From: Aliarcobacter cryaerophilus
GTDB lineage: Bacteria > Campylobacterota > Campylobacteria > Campylobacterales > Arcobacteraceae
NCBI RefSeq assembly: GCF_014352935.1
Contig: NZ_CP060694.1
Span: forward strand, 744,001-808,000
Length of the DNA stretch: 64,000 bases
Reading direction: 5' to 3'
Shown here: positions 34,372 through 43,172 of the stretch, piece after piece
Layout of the letters: every line of letters starts with the position of its first letter
Numbering within the stretch: position 1 is the stretch's first letter
Notes under the pieces: generated by a model
What the model was told of the DNA's origin: nothing
The model's database searches: none
What the model saw: the letters and a program-made list of their open reading frames with translations, nothing else
Program-made: the position numbers and the translations under genes

Positions 34372-36468
34372 TTATTCTTTATCTTCTATTATCATTCCAG
34401 CTTCTCTTAAAAAAGGGCTAGCAACAAAGCTTATTTTTTTTAATTTATCATATTTTGCAAAAGATAGATATAAAATATCTTTTGCTCTTGTAACTGCAAC
34501 ATAAAAAAGTCTTCTCTCTTCTTCAAGACTTCCACCTTTACTCATGAGTTTTCTATTTGGAAATCTTCCATCCATTAAATCTATTATATAAACTTCTTTA
34601 AATTCTAAGCCTTTACTAGCATGAATAGATAAAAGATTAACTCCTTCTCCTTCACTAAGCTCACTACCACCTAAAATCATTGAGTTTATAAATTTTGATA
34701 AATCAGAAAAATTCCTTGATAAATTTTTAAGCAACATAGCTTTTCTATTTATTTTTGCCAAAGATTTTGTTTTTTGTATAGAGTTTATTGTACCATCTTT
34801 TTGTGTTGCTCTTTTTGTTGATAACATATCTTTTAATTTAGAGTAAATCATTGAAGAGCTAATTGATGTAACCATTGTTTCTGGATTTTTTGTTCTTTTT
34901 AATTGTTTTAAAAGAAGATATAAATCATAAATATATTTAGCTCCATCAACTCCTAGTTTTGGATGTTTTAATATTGGATTTCCTAAAAATGCTTCTTCAA
35001 AATTACAATCTTTAAATTTAGAAACAGTTCCTAGTTCGATAAAATCATCAAAAAGACCTAGCTGTTGGCTTTTTCTTTTTGTTTCATAAGGATTATTTAT
35101 ATCTTTATTTGGGTAGAAAAGCCCATTTAATAAATTCCCATTCCCAAGTTTTATTAAAGCATCAAAAATGTCTTTTGCAATCGCTTTTCCTATCCCTTTT
35201 CCATGTTCAACTATATGAATAAAAGCCATCATATCGTTGCTTATAACTTGTAAAACCAAAATATCTAAAATAAATTTAACTTCAATTGAGTCAAAAAAGC
35301 TCATTCCACCTTTTCTTTTTGCAGGAATTCCAAACTCTCTTAAATTTGCCTCAATCCCATCTGCACTAGAGTTATTTCTATAAATTATTGCAATTTCACT
35401 GTGTTCTGTACTACTTTTTGAGATAAGTTCTGAAATATATTCATACTGTGAAAAAAGCTCATCAAAAGCTAGAAGTTTTGGAAGATGAATATTTTGTTCT
35501 CTAACAACTTCTAATTTTTTTGGATAAATTCTTTCATTGTGCTCAATAACTTTTGTTGCTAAATCTAAAATAGGTTTTGTAGATCTATAATTTTTTTTCA
35601 AAGTAAAAACATTTGCATCTGGATATCTTTTACTAAAACTAGAGATAATACCAATATCAGAACCATTAAAAGCATAAATGCTTTGATCATAATCTCCTAC
35701 ACAAAATAGTGATTGTGGAGAAAAAGCATCAAGCAACCTTCCTTGTAAAGGATTTGTATCTTGATATTCATCTACAAGTATCTCTTTGAAATTAAATTTC
35801 TTATCTTTCAAAACTTCAAGCATTGTTGTTAATAAATCATCGAAATTTACATATCCATACTCTTTTTTTAAATTATTAAACTCATCAATAACATCTTCAT
35901 ATATTAAGCTATATATCTCTTGAGTTGAATTTTTTTCTTTCAACCAGCTAGTAAAATCTTCACTATTATTTGAATTTAAGTATAAAGAGTACATGTCATA
36001 TAAATATCCACCATCATATGGATTTGCTTCATCACTTCTATCCATAAAAACTCGTTTTTCGTAAATTGATTTAAAAAGAGTTTTAAGTTCATTTGGTTGT
36101 TTTAAAGTAATATTTATCTCTAGTTCTTTTAAAAGTTTATATGATACAGAGTGAAATGTTCCAGCCATAATCTCTTTTGCTATCTGTTTTGAGAATATAT
36201 TAGAAACTCTTGAAACCATCTCAGAAGCAGCTTTATTTGTAAAGGTTAAAAGCAAAATTTCATTTGGTTTTACTCCATTATTGAGTAAATGAGAAATTCT
36301 TCCGACAATTGTTGAAGTTTTACCAGTTCCTGCACTTGCAATTATAAGATTGTATCCACTTTTACAAAGGATGGCTTCTTTTTGTTCTTGATTAAGATTT
36401 GATAGTGGCATATTTAAAGGCTTATGTATATTTTTGTATAGAATGAAATCATTTTGGAATATTATCAT
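34372..36468 (-). CDS. UvrD/Rep-family ATP-dependent DNA helicase
   Basis: 698 residues in the longest frame. Superfamily 1A motifs are complete: LNQEQKEAI (Q-motif), ASAGTGKTSTI (Walker A), LTFTNKAASEMVSR, LVDEYQDTN (motif II), GDYDQSIYAFNGSD, LKKNYRST, LSIHASKGLEF and FYVAVTRAKDILYLSF. An internal ATG at 36409-36411 just before the Q-motif gives a more usual N-terminus; neither start has a clear ribosome site, so the first 19 residues are uncertain. Role in repair or replication restart is likely. Confidence 0.93.
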   Translation of the reverse strand: MIIFQNDFILYKNIHKPLNMPLSNLNQEQKEAILCKSGYNLIIASAGTGKTSTIVGRISHLLNNGVKPNEILLLTFTNKAASEMVSRVSNIFSKQIAKEIMAGTFHSVSYKLLKELEINITLKQPNELKTLFKSIYEKRVFMDRSDEANPYDGGYLYDMYSLYLNSNNSEDFTSWLKEKNSTQEIYSLIYEDVIDEFNNLKKEYGYVNFDDLLTTMLEVLKDKKFNFKEILVDEYQDTNPLQGRLLDAFSPQSLFCVGDYDQSIYAFNGSDIGIISSFSKRYPDANVFTLKKNYRSTKPILDLATKVIEHNERIYPKKLEVVREQNIHLPKLLAFDELFSQYEYISELISKSSTEHSEIAIIYRNNSSADGIEANLREFGIPAKRKGGMSFFDSIEVKFILDILVLQVISNDMMAFIHIVEHGKGIGKAIAKDIFDALIKLGNGNLLNGLFYPNKDINNPYETKRKSQQLGLFDDFIELGTVSKFKDCNFEEAFLGNPILKHPKLGVDGAKYIYDLYLLLKQLKRTKNPETMVTSISSSMIYSKLKDMLSTKRATQKDGTINSIQKTKSLAKINRKAMLLKNLSRNFSDLSKFINSMILGGSELSEGEGVNLLSIHASKGLEFKEVYIIDLMDGRFPNRKLMSKGGSLEEERRLFYVAVTRAKDILYLSFAKYDKLKKISFVASPFLREAGMIIEDKE

Positions 36469-36516
36469 AAAAGGATTAAGCTAGATTGAAAAAGGTGTGA
36501 ATGCAAAAAAATAATC

Positions 36517-36636
36517 AAAAAAAAAGGTCGCCTAGGGGAAGCGACCTTTCTACACAAGGAAACATAAAAAAATTATCTATTTAAGAAACTTATCTTAAAA
36601 AATACTCGTATAAATTAAGTTATTCACTTAACTTAT
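36517..36636 (-). ncRNA. Candidate small RNA, about 120 nt
   Basis: In the 248-base gap between selD and the helicase, the minus strand shows TATAAT at 36643-36648 and a strong terminator at 36523-36549. A transcript between them would be about 120 nt, beginning with a small stem-loop (TTAAGT-TATTC-ACTTAA dyad at 36615-36631) and ending in a GC-rich hairpin that stands out in this AT-rich sequence. I do not recognise it as a known RNA family. It could instead be only a terminator for selD transcripts with a long 3' end. Confidence 0.45.
36523..36549 (-). terminator. Strong intrinsic terminator
   Basis: AAAGGTCGC and GCGACCTTT pair over nine bases with a nine-base loop. On the minus strand the hairpin is followed by a run of T (complement of the A-run 36517-36525). 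There is no T-run in the plus direction, so it acts on leftward transcripts. Confidence 0.85.
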
Positions 36637-36642
36637 ATTGAA

Positions 36643-36648
36643 ATTATA
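36643..36648 (-). promoter_or_regulatory. Probable -10 box of the candidate small RNA
   Basis: TATAAT on the minus strand, preceded by TG two bases earlier (TGTATATAAT), about seven bases before the proposed RNA 5' end. Confidence 0.45.
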
Positions 36649-36716
36649 TACAGAAAAGATTAATGTAAAATTAATCAGACTAAAAATTTACAAAAATATA
36701 TTAAAATTTTCTATTT

Positions 36717-37754
36717 TTAATCTACAATTATAGGTTTTTTACCTTTTTCTATAACTTCTCCAATAATTTTTGCGTATCCAAAACTAAAATCTTCTAGTTC
36801 TTTTATAAACTCTTTTGCATCATCTTTATTTATAGCTACTAAAAGTCCACCAGAAGTTTGGGCATCACATAAAATTGCTTTTAAAGTTGGGTCAATATCT
36901 TTTGAAAAATAAGTTTTATCTTCCATAAACTTTAAGTTTCTTTTTGAACCACCTGGTAAAACTCCATTTTTGCATAGTTCAAAAGCTTCTTTTATAAAAG
37001 GTACATCATTTGAAGATATAGAAAAACTAATATTTTCACTAACACACTCAAAAGCGTGACCTAAAAGTCCAAATCCTGTAATATCTGTACAAGAACTAAC
37101 TCTATATTTTTTCATGATTTTTGAAGGTATATAGTTTAAACTAGCCATAATTTTAGCACAATGTTGTGTTAGATTTAAATCTATTAAATCTCTTTTTATA
37201 GCTGTTGTTAAAATACCCATACCAATAGGTTTTGTAAGCACTATTACATCACCAACTTTTGCACTATTGTTTCTTTTTACATCTTTTGGATGAATTATTC
37301 CTGTTACGCTCAATCCATAATACATCTCTGGTGTTTGAATAGTGTGTCCACCTAATAGTGAACCTCCACACTCTTTTATTTTTTCAAGACCACCTCTTAA
37401 AATTTCTCCTAAAGCCTCTTTTGATACATTTGTACTATCAAATCCAACTATATTTAAAGCCGTTTTAACCTCTCCACCCATTGCAAAAATATCACTTAAA
37501 GAGTTTGCTGCAGCAATTTGACCATAAATATATGGATCATCAACTACAGGTGTTATAAAATCAACAGTTTGTACAAGAGCTAAATTTTCATCTATTTGAA
37601 AAATTCCAGCATCATCACTTGTATCAAATCCTACTAAAATTTGTTCATTTTTTTGGTTTAAATTACAAAGAGCTTGTTTTAGATCCCCCGGACCCATCTT
37701 TGCAGCACAACCAGCAGCTTGAACAAATTTTGTCAGCTTATGTTCGTTATTCAT
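36717..37754 (-). CDS. selD: Selenophosphate synthase
   Basis: 345 residues of the usual length. The N-terminal motif AAGCAAKMGPGD has cysteine 16 where some SelD proteins carry selenocysteine, and lysine 19. ATP-binding segments DDAGIF, LVQTVDFITP, and GGHTIQTPEMYYGLSVTG are in place. It makes monoselenophosphate for selenocysteine tRNA, which the UGA codon of fdhA 10 kb away requires. selA, selB and the selenocysteine tRNA gene are not in the window. Confidence 0.96.
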   Translation of the reverse strand: MNNEHKLTKFVQAAGCAAKMGPGDLKQALCNLNQKNEQILVGFDTSDDAGIFQIDENLALVQTVDFITPVVDDPYIYGQIAAANSLSDIFAMGGEVKTALNIVGFDSTNVSKEALGEILRGGLEKIKECGGSLLGGHTIQTPEMYYGLSVTGIIHPKDVKRNNSAKVGDVIVLTKPIGMGILTTAIKRDLIDLNLTQHCAKIMASLNYIPSKIMKKYRVSSCTDITGFGLLGHAFECVSENISFSISSNDVPFIKEAFELCKNGVLPGGSKRNLKFMEDKTYFSKDIDPTLKAILCDAQTSGGLLVAINKDDAKEFIKELEDFSFGYAKIIGEVIEKGKKPIIVD

Positions 37755-37782
37755 TTTTATATCTTTCTTAAAAAATTGAATT

Positions 37783-37788
37783 ATTATA
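37783..37788 (-). promoter_or_regulatory. Probable -10 box of selD
   Basis: TATAAT on the minus strand (within AAGTATAATAATT), about 29 bases before the selD ATG. Confidence 0.5.
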
Positions 37789-37894
37789 CTTAAGCAAATT
37801 TAAATTTTTAGTTAAACTAAAGTAAAAAATATTTTACTATTTAAGGTTTGGTTTATTAATAATTTACTATCATAAAGTTCTAATTAGTTCACAG

Positions 37895-37909
37895 AGCATA
37901 GGTTATGCT
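37895..37909. promoter_or_regulatory. Palindrome AGCATA-GGT-TATGCT upstream of the transglutaminase operon
   Basis: A perfect dyad with six-base arms, 68 bases before the transglutaminase-like gene and between it and divergent selD. Its core of 13 bases (GCATAGGTTATGC) recurs exactly at 44457-44469, at the start of the formate dehydrogenase operon. Function as an operator is inference. Confidence 0.35.
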
Positions 37910-37976
37910 TTGAAATAAATAGTGTTTATCTCTATTTTATCTCTCTAAAGAACATATAAAATAAAAGAATCATATT

Positions 37977-39071
37977 ATGAAAAGAAGAACATTTTTAAAA
38001 ACAGCTGCAACTTTTTCAGCAGTTTCAGTTTTAACTCCAAGTTTTACACTTGCAAATGATGAAAAAAATTCATTTGGAATTACAAAAAAACCAAGAAAAT
38101 TTGAAGTAAAAAATAGTTATAACTTTGAACAAAGTAAAGAGATAACTCAACTTTGGGTACCACTTCCAAAAGATGAAGATTATCAAAAAGTTGTATCATT
38201 TAAATATGATGGAAATTTTAGTGAGGCAAAAATTGTAAAAAATCCATATAATACAAGAGTTTTATATGTAAAGTGGAATGATGCAAATATTAAGCCAATT
38301 TTAGATGTTAATTTTGGAGTTGTTATGCAAGAAAGAACAACTGATTTCTCAAAAGCTACATCAAATACAAATTACCCTAGTGAAGTATTGGAATTTTTAG
38401 AAGGAACAAAACATATTCCTATAACAAAAGGTTTAACAGCATATGTAAATGATATTACAAAAGATTCTAAAACACCACTTCAAAAAGCACAAGCAATTTA
38501 TGACTGGACAGTTTCAACTATGTATAGAGACGAAAGTGTAATTGGTTGTGGAATTGGTGATTCACAAAAATCAATTGAAGAGAAAATTTATGGCGGAAAA
38601 TGTACAGATATAAGCTCTGTATTTGTATGTTTACTAAGAAATGCAAAAATTCCAGCACGTGAGACTTTTGGAATTAGAGTAGGGCAATCAAAAATTTCAA
38701 ATGCTTGTGGAAAAGCGGATGAAAAAGGATTTGCTGATATTACTGGAGCTCAACATTGTAGAGCAGAGTTTTATATAGATGGACTTGGATGGGTTCCTTG
38801 TGATCCAGCTGATGTTGCAAAGGTGAAATTGGCTGAAAAATTAACAAATGATAGCAAAAAACTAAAAGAGGTAAAAGATTATTTCTTTGGTTCTTGGGAG
38901 ATGAATTGGGTAGGATTTAATAGTGCTAGAGATTTTATTTTAGAGCCAAAACCTACACAATACCCTTTAAATATGTTGGGTTACCCTTATGCTGAAGTTG
39001 GAGAAGATGCAAAAGATTATTATAAACCAAAAACTTTTGTATATAGCTACACTTCTCAAGAGATTTTATGA
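37977..39071 (+). CDS. Tat-exported transglutaminase-like cysteine protease-fold protein
   Basis: 364 residues with a Tat signal (KRRTFLKTAATFSAV). Transglutaminase core with the catalytic triad: cysteine in YGGKCTDISSVFV, histidine in AQHCRAEFY and aspartate in WVPCDPADV. Such domains cut or modify peptides. Several extra cysteines (GCGIGD, NACGKADE, QHCRAE) surround the site. It overlaps the MerT-like gene by four bases, so the three-gene unit of transglutaminase, MerT-like and MerP-like proteins is cotranscribed. Target unknown. Confidence 0.85.
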   Translation: MKRRTFLKTAATFSAVSVLTPSFTLANDEKNSFGITKKPRKFEVKNSYNFEQSKEITQLWVPLPKDEDYQKVVSFKYDGNFSEAKIVKNPYNTRVLYVKWNDANIKPILDVNFGVVMQERTTDFSKATSNTNYPSEVLEFLEGTKHIPITKGLTAYVNDITKDSKTPLQKAQAIYDWTVSTMYRDESVIGCGIGDSQKSIEEKIYGGKCTDISSVFVCLLRNAKIPARETFGIRVGQSKISNACGKADEKGFADITGAQHCRAEFYIDGLGWVPCDPADVAKVKLAEKLTNDSKKLKEVKDYFFGSWEMNWVGFNSARDFILEPKPTQYPLNMLGYPYAEVGEDAKDYYKPKTFVYSYTSQEIL

Positions 39072-39394
39072 AACAAAATAGCTTAGCGATAATTGGTGCA
39101 GTTTTTACTGCACTTTTATCAACTATTTGTTGTTTGCCAGCACTATTATTCCTCTTTTTTGGAGTATCAAGTGGAGTTTTGAGTTTTTTTACAACTTTAG
39201 AATATACTAGAGTTCCTTTGGCAATTTTAAGTACTATCTTTTTTATTATTGGAATTTACAATTTTAGAAAAAATATAGCTTGTAAATGTAGTAAAAAAGA
39301 GATATATAAAAACTATATTTTTTTTATTATATTTTTTATTTTGATATTGGGATTACTATTTTATCCTGAAATTTTACCACTTTTTATGGAGTAG
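39068..39394 (+). CDS. MerT-like membrane transporter
   Basis: 108 residues with three membrane helices. The first contains the vicinal pair in STICCLPALLF, the MerT hallmark, and the second loop holds a second pair, ACKCSKKE. MerT takes Hg(II) from MerP and moves it inward. No merA or merR lies nearby, so mercury may not be the substrate; copper or another thiophilic metal is possible. Confidence 0.78.
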   Translation: MKQNSLAIIGAVFTALLSTICCLPALLFLFFGVSSGVLSFFTTLEYTRVPLAILSTIFFIIGIYNFRKNIACKCSKKEIYKNYIFFIIFFILILGLLFYPEILPLFME

Positions 39395-39396
39395 AT

Positions 39397-39675
39397 ATGA
39401 GAATTTTAGTTCTATTTTTTATATTTTTTAGCTTTGCTATATCTTCACAAATATCAGTTTTTAAAGTTGAAGGGATGCATTGCCCTTTGTGTACTACAGC
39501 TGTTAAACAAGCTATTTCAAAACTTGACGGAGTTGATAAGGTTAGTGCTAGACTTAATACCAAAGAGGTAACAGTTGTTTATAATAAAAAAGTAAAAGTA
39601 GAAGATATTTTAAAAGCAATTAAAACAACCTCATACGAAGGTGTAGAAATATCTACAAAATCGAATGAAGATTAA
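39397..39675 (+). CDS. MerP-like periplasmic metal-binding protein
   Basis: 92 residues: signal peptide (about 1-17) and one heavy-metal-associated domain with GMHCPLC (GMxCxxC), TAVKQAISKLDGV and the ferredoxin-like remainder VTVVYNKKVKVEDIL. Two bases separate it from the MerT-like gene. It probably hands a soft metal to the MerT-like partner. Confidence 0.85.
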   Translation: MRILVLFFIFFSFAISSQISVFKVEGMHCPLCTTAVKQAISKLDGVDKVSARLNTKEVTVVYNKKVKVEDILKAIKTTSYEGVEISTKSNED

Positions 39676-39690
39676 AAAAATAGATAAATT

Positions 39691-40950
39691 CTACAAACCA
39701 ATTAAAAATGGAAACCATCTATAAATAATAAATAAAATTAAAAATCCAAAAAGGAATATTAATCCACAAATAGACAAAATATTTAAAAACATCCCATTTT
39801 GAAGCTCTTTGGGAAGTTTTGTACTTCTTACAAGTTTATAGTTTAAAAATGCAAATATTGGTGTTGTTGTAAATGATAATATCATTGCAAAATCAAGCAT
39901 AGTTCTCATAGAGCTTGCAAAATAAATTATAATTAAAAATCCAATAATAGATATAAAAATTGTCCAAACAGCAACACTTCTATTTGAGGCAGATCTGTTT
40001 TTTCTAATTAATGAAAAAGCTTCTGCAACGGCTCTTCCATAACCATCAATAACTGTAATAGAAGTTCCAAACATACAAGCAAATGCTATAAAAGCTATTA
40101 GAAGTCTTGACCAATCACCAATAACAGTTGAATACATAGTTACAAGTTGATGAGAAAATGCTATTCCATCCTTAAATTCATAAGCACTTCCATGTAAAAC
40201 TAAAGCTCCAAGAGCTAGAAAAAATATAGCTAAAATAGCAGTTACTATAAATCCTACATTAAAATCAATCAAAGCATTTTTTGCATTTATATTTGTCTGT
40301 TTTATTTGATTTTTTAGCCAAATAGAACCAATGCTTGATATTTCAATAGGTGCTGGCATCCAACCTGTTAAAATAACAATAAATCCTAAACTAGCAATTG
40401 TCCAAGCAGATGGAGATATAAAATCATCAGCTAAAGCTGAATTAACATCTTTTGTTACAGCCATTACAACAGCAACTACTGTTGCAATACTAAGAGTTAT
40501 CATAATTATCTTTGAAACATTATTTAAAAGATTATATTTACCAGCAATTAAAATTAATATACAAGCAAAAATTATAATAAAACTAAGAATATTAATAGTC
40601 AGTTGTATAGGAATAAAATATCCCAACAAACTTGCTGCAAACATTGAAACAGCAGCAGTATTTACAACAGCAGCAATTACAGCTAAAATTGTAAAAAGCC
40701 ACAACCAACTATTTCCTAAAGAGGCATATCCCTCAATTAAGCTCTTTTTTGTAGCCATTGTATATTGTACATTTGCTAAAAAAAATGGATATTTGAAAAA
40801 ATTTATTAAAAGTATAAATATAGCTAAACTCCAACCAAACAGTGCTCCAGCTTGAGTTGAAGAGACCAAATGTGAACCTCCAATAGCAGCTGTTGCCATT
40901 AAAATACCAGGACCAAATATTTTGTATATATTTTTAATTTTTTTAATCAT
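39691..40950 (-). CDS. NRAMP-related transporter with altered metal-site motifs
   Basis: 419 residues with about eleven membrane helices and clear NRAMP architecture: FGPGILMATA near residue 12, a TM6 region GWMPAPIEISSIGS near 195, and GTSITVIDGYGRAVAEAF. Standard NRAMP transporters bind metal through DPGN in TM1 and MPH in TM6; here TM1 reads AAIGGS (21-26) and TM6 reads MPAPIE, so the usual ligands are lost. The cargo may not be Mn2+ or Fe2+. It is coupled by an eight-base overlap to a two-component regulator, which may control or respond to this transporter. Confidence 0.82.
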   Translation of the reverse strand: MIKKIKNIYKIFGPGILMATAAIGGSHLVSSTQAGALFGWSLAIFILLINFFKYPFFLANVQYTMATKKSLIEGYASLGNSWLWLFTILAVIAAVVNTAAVSMFAASLLGYFIPIQLTINILSFIIIFACILILIAGKYNLLNNVSKIIMITLSIATVVAVVMAVTKDVNSALADDFISPSAWTIASLGFIVILTGWMPAPIEISSIGSIWLKNQIKQTNINAKNALIDFNVGFIVTAILAIFFLALGALVLHGSAYEFKDGIAFSHQLVTMYSTVIGDWSRLLIAFIAFACMFGTSITVIDGYGRAVAEAFSLIRKNRSASNRSVAVWTIFISIIGFLIIIYFASSMRTMLDFAMILSFTTTPIFAFLNYKLVRSTKLPKELQNGMFLNILSICGLIFLFGFLILFIIYRWFPFLIGL

Positions 40951-41599
40951 TTAAACTCTTTTCATCAAATTGGTAAGTTTTGTGGGAAATTTTTATTAAA
41001 ATATTTTTATCTGCTAAATCTTTAAATAGTTTAATCAATGTTGGTTTTGAAATAGAAAATTGTTCCATAATTTCACTGTAAGAGCCAAAAAAGTTATTAT
41101 TTTCATCAAGATTATTAAAAATATATTTTATAATTTCAACCTGTTTGCTATCTGTAATTGCTCCAATTGTTTTTATGATATTACTATTCTTTTTTATCTC
41201 TTTTTCTTGGATTTTTGGCAAAATGACATCATATAAACTATTTAGAAGTTCATCAATATTTATTGGTTTTAAAAGATAATTTTCAACCTTTAGTTTAATT
41301 GATTCTATTAAATAGTTTGTATCAGTATGTGCGGTAGTTAAAATTGCAGGTATAAGTATATCTTTACTTTTAATATATTTTAAAAAGTTTATACCATTTT
41401 CATTTTCAAGCAAAATATCACTTATTATTACATCTACTTTTTTTTCAAGTAAAATTTTCATAGCATCAATAGTGTTTTTTACACCATAAATATTTGCTAC
41501 AAAATCTTCTAAAATATCACTAGTATGTTTTAAAAGGTTCTCATCATCTTCCAAATATAAAATATTAATATTTTTTAAAATATCTAGATTTTTATTCAT
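40943..41599 (-). CDS. Response regulator with C-terminal winged-helix-like domain
   Basis: About 218 residues. Receiver domain about 10-125 (ILYLEDDENLL, phospho-acceptor aspartate in VDVIISDILLEN, TTAHTD, LLKPIN). The C-terminal part (YSEIMEQFSISKPTLIKLFKDLADKNILIKI) looks like a helix-turn-helix that selects DNA. I chose the ATG at 41597-41599, with AAGGA before it, over one seven codons earlier. Overlaps the kinase gene by eight bases and the transporter gene by eight. Confidence 0.85.
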   Translation of the reverse strand: MNKNLDILKNINILYLEDDENLLKHTSDILEDFVANIYGVKNTIDAMKILLEKKVDVIISDILLENENGINFLKYIKSKDILIPAILTTAHTDTNYLIESIKLKVENYLLKPINIDELLNSLYDVILPKIQEKEIKKNSNIIKTIGAITDSKQVEIIKYIFNNLDENNNFFGSYSEIMEQFSISKPTLIKLFKDLADKNILIKISHKTYQFDEKSLND

Positions 41600-43172
41600 C
41601 TTTTTCCTTTTTTTCTTCAATAATCTCTTTATTTATTGGTATTTTTATCAAAAATGATGTTCCATCATATTTTTGATTATTTATAATAATTTCTATATTT
41701 TTACAAGAAATTTGCCCTTTTATATGTTTTTCAATAATCTGCTTTGACATATAAAGTCCAATTCCAGTTCCTGCACTTTTATATTTTGTTGTGTAATATG
41801 GTTCAAATATTTTTGGCATAATAAGTGGGGGAATTCCGCCTCCATTATCACTAATATTTACAAAAACAAAATCTTTTTTACTATTTACAATAACTCTTAT
41901 TACTCTATTATCTTTAGATATATTGTTTATTAAAGCATCTTTTGAATTTGATATTATATTTAAAAAAACATGAGATAACTCATTTTCAAAGCTATATATT
42001 TTTACATTTTTTTTCACAATTAAATCTACTTTTATATTCTCTTTATTTAAAAAATATTTTGATAATTCTATTGAATTTTCTACACAATCTTTTATAAAAA
42101 AGCTATTTTTTGATTTATTTGGACTGAAAAAATTTTTAAAATCATCAAGTGTATTTGACATATTTTGTGCTAAAAGTAGTGCATCTGCAACTTTTTGTTC
42201 TACAAAATCTAGTGAAAGCTTATTTAGTCTCATTTTTGTTTGAAAACTTTGGATAATCATAGATATAGAACCTAAAGGTTGTCTCCATTGATGTGCTATA
42301 TTATTTAACATCTCTCCTAAGCTTGCAAATCTTGCTTGCTGAAACATAATAATATCTTTTTTCCTATTTTTTGAAACCTCTTGAGATATTTTTAATTCTA
42401 AATTTGCATTTAACTCTTTTAGCTCTTTGGTTTTATCTTCTACAATTTTTTCTTGTAAATCATGTATCCTTCTAAAATGTACAGTTATAAATAAAGATAA
42501 AATTATTGTAAATAAAACAACTAAAAAAATAGAGATAAAAGAAAAAATTGTTATAAGATGAAAGATATTATCTGTGTCTCTTTTTTCATTTATTGCTAAA
42601 TTTAAATCATAATTTACTAAACTCCCTAAATATATCAAAATAGCATCTATTTCAAAATTTAAATTTGTAAAGTACTCTTTATCGTTTTTCTCTTTTATAT
42701 TATTTAAATAGTGCAATATTTTATTCATTTTTTCATCAACATTTTGGATATTTAAATTTTTTATTAACTCGTTTTTATAGTAGTTTTTATTTGAAAAATG
42801 TTTTTGTATATAATTTATTACAAAATCAGTTTTTGTAGAATATGAGTTATTTTTATATTCACTCCAATTTTTATCTATTATCTCATTTGCTATTTTTAAA
42901 ACTTCTAAAGTTTGTTCATAATTTAGATTGTTTTTTTCAAATTCACTTAAAGTATTTTGAATATTTATTTTATATGAATCATTTATATTTTCGAGTTTTA
43001 TTAAAGTTTTTGTTCGTTTTTCAAAAAGTGTATCAAAATCATTTTTTAAAATAAAAATTGATAATTGAGATAGTATGATAATAGTAAACATTCCACCAGC
43101 AATTATAAATATTAAAAAATTTGCTTTGTATGAAAATTTTAAGTTATTAAAATAGTTGAAAACTCTTTTCAT
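41592..43172 (-). CDS. Membrane sensor histidine kinase
   Basis: 526 residues: helix about 17-38, a helical periplasmic region (about 40-200), a second helix about 205-230, a coiled coil, then HisKA with the phospho-histidine in NIAHQWRQPLGS and HATPase (NISDNGGGIPP, FEPYYTTKYKSAGTGIGLYMSKQI). The HQWRQPL box is common in Campylobacterota kinases. It starts four bases inside the end of the binding-protein gene, suggesting that the LivJ-type protein is its sensory partner. Confidence 0.9.
   Translation of the reverse strand: MKRVFNYFNNLKFSYKANFLIFIIAGGMFTIIILSQLSIFILKNDFDTLFEKRTKTLIKLENINDSYKINIQNTLSEFEKNNLNYEQTLEVLKIANEIIDKNWSEYKNNSYSTKTDFVINYIQKHFSNKNYYKNELIKNLNIQNVDEKMNKILHYLNNIKEKNDKEYFTNLNFEIDAILIYLGSLVNYDLNLAINEKRDTDNIFHLITIFSFISIFLVVLFTIILSLFITVHFRRIHDLQEKIVEDKTKELKELNANLELKISQEVSKNRKKDIIMFQQARFASLGEMLNNIAHQWRQPLGSISMIIQSFQTKMRLNKLSLDFVEQKVADALLLAQNMSNTLDDFKNFFSPNKSKNSFFIKDCVENSIELSKYFLNKENIKVDLIVKKNVKIYSFENELSHVFLNIISNSKDALINNISKDNRVIRVIVNSKKDFVFVNISDNGGGIPPLIMPKIFEPYYTTKYKSAGTGIGLYMSKQIIEKHIKGQISCKNIEIIINNQKYDGTSFLIKIPINKEIIEEKKEKDE

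Noticed and set aside
39068..39675. Full mercury resistance operon
   Set aside because: Only MerT-like and MerP-like genes are present; no reductase, lyase or MerR regulator is nearby.
40331..40855. 174-codon open frame antisense to the NRAMP-like gene
   Set aside because: It mirrors a membrane-protein coding strand and has no ribosome site or recognisable domain.
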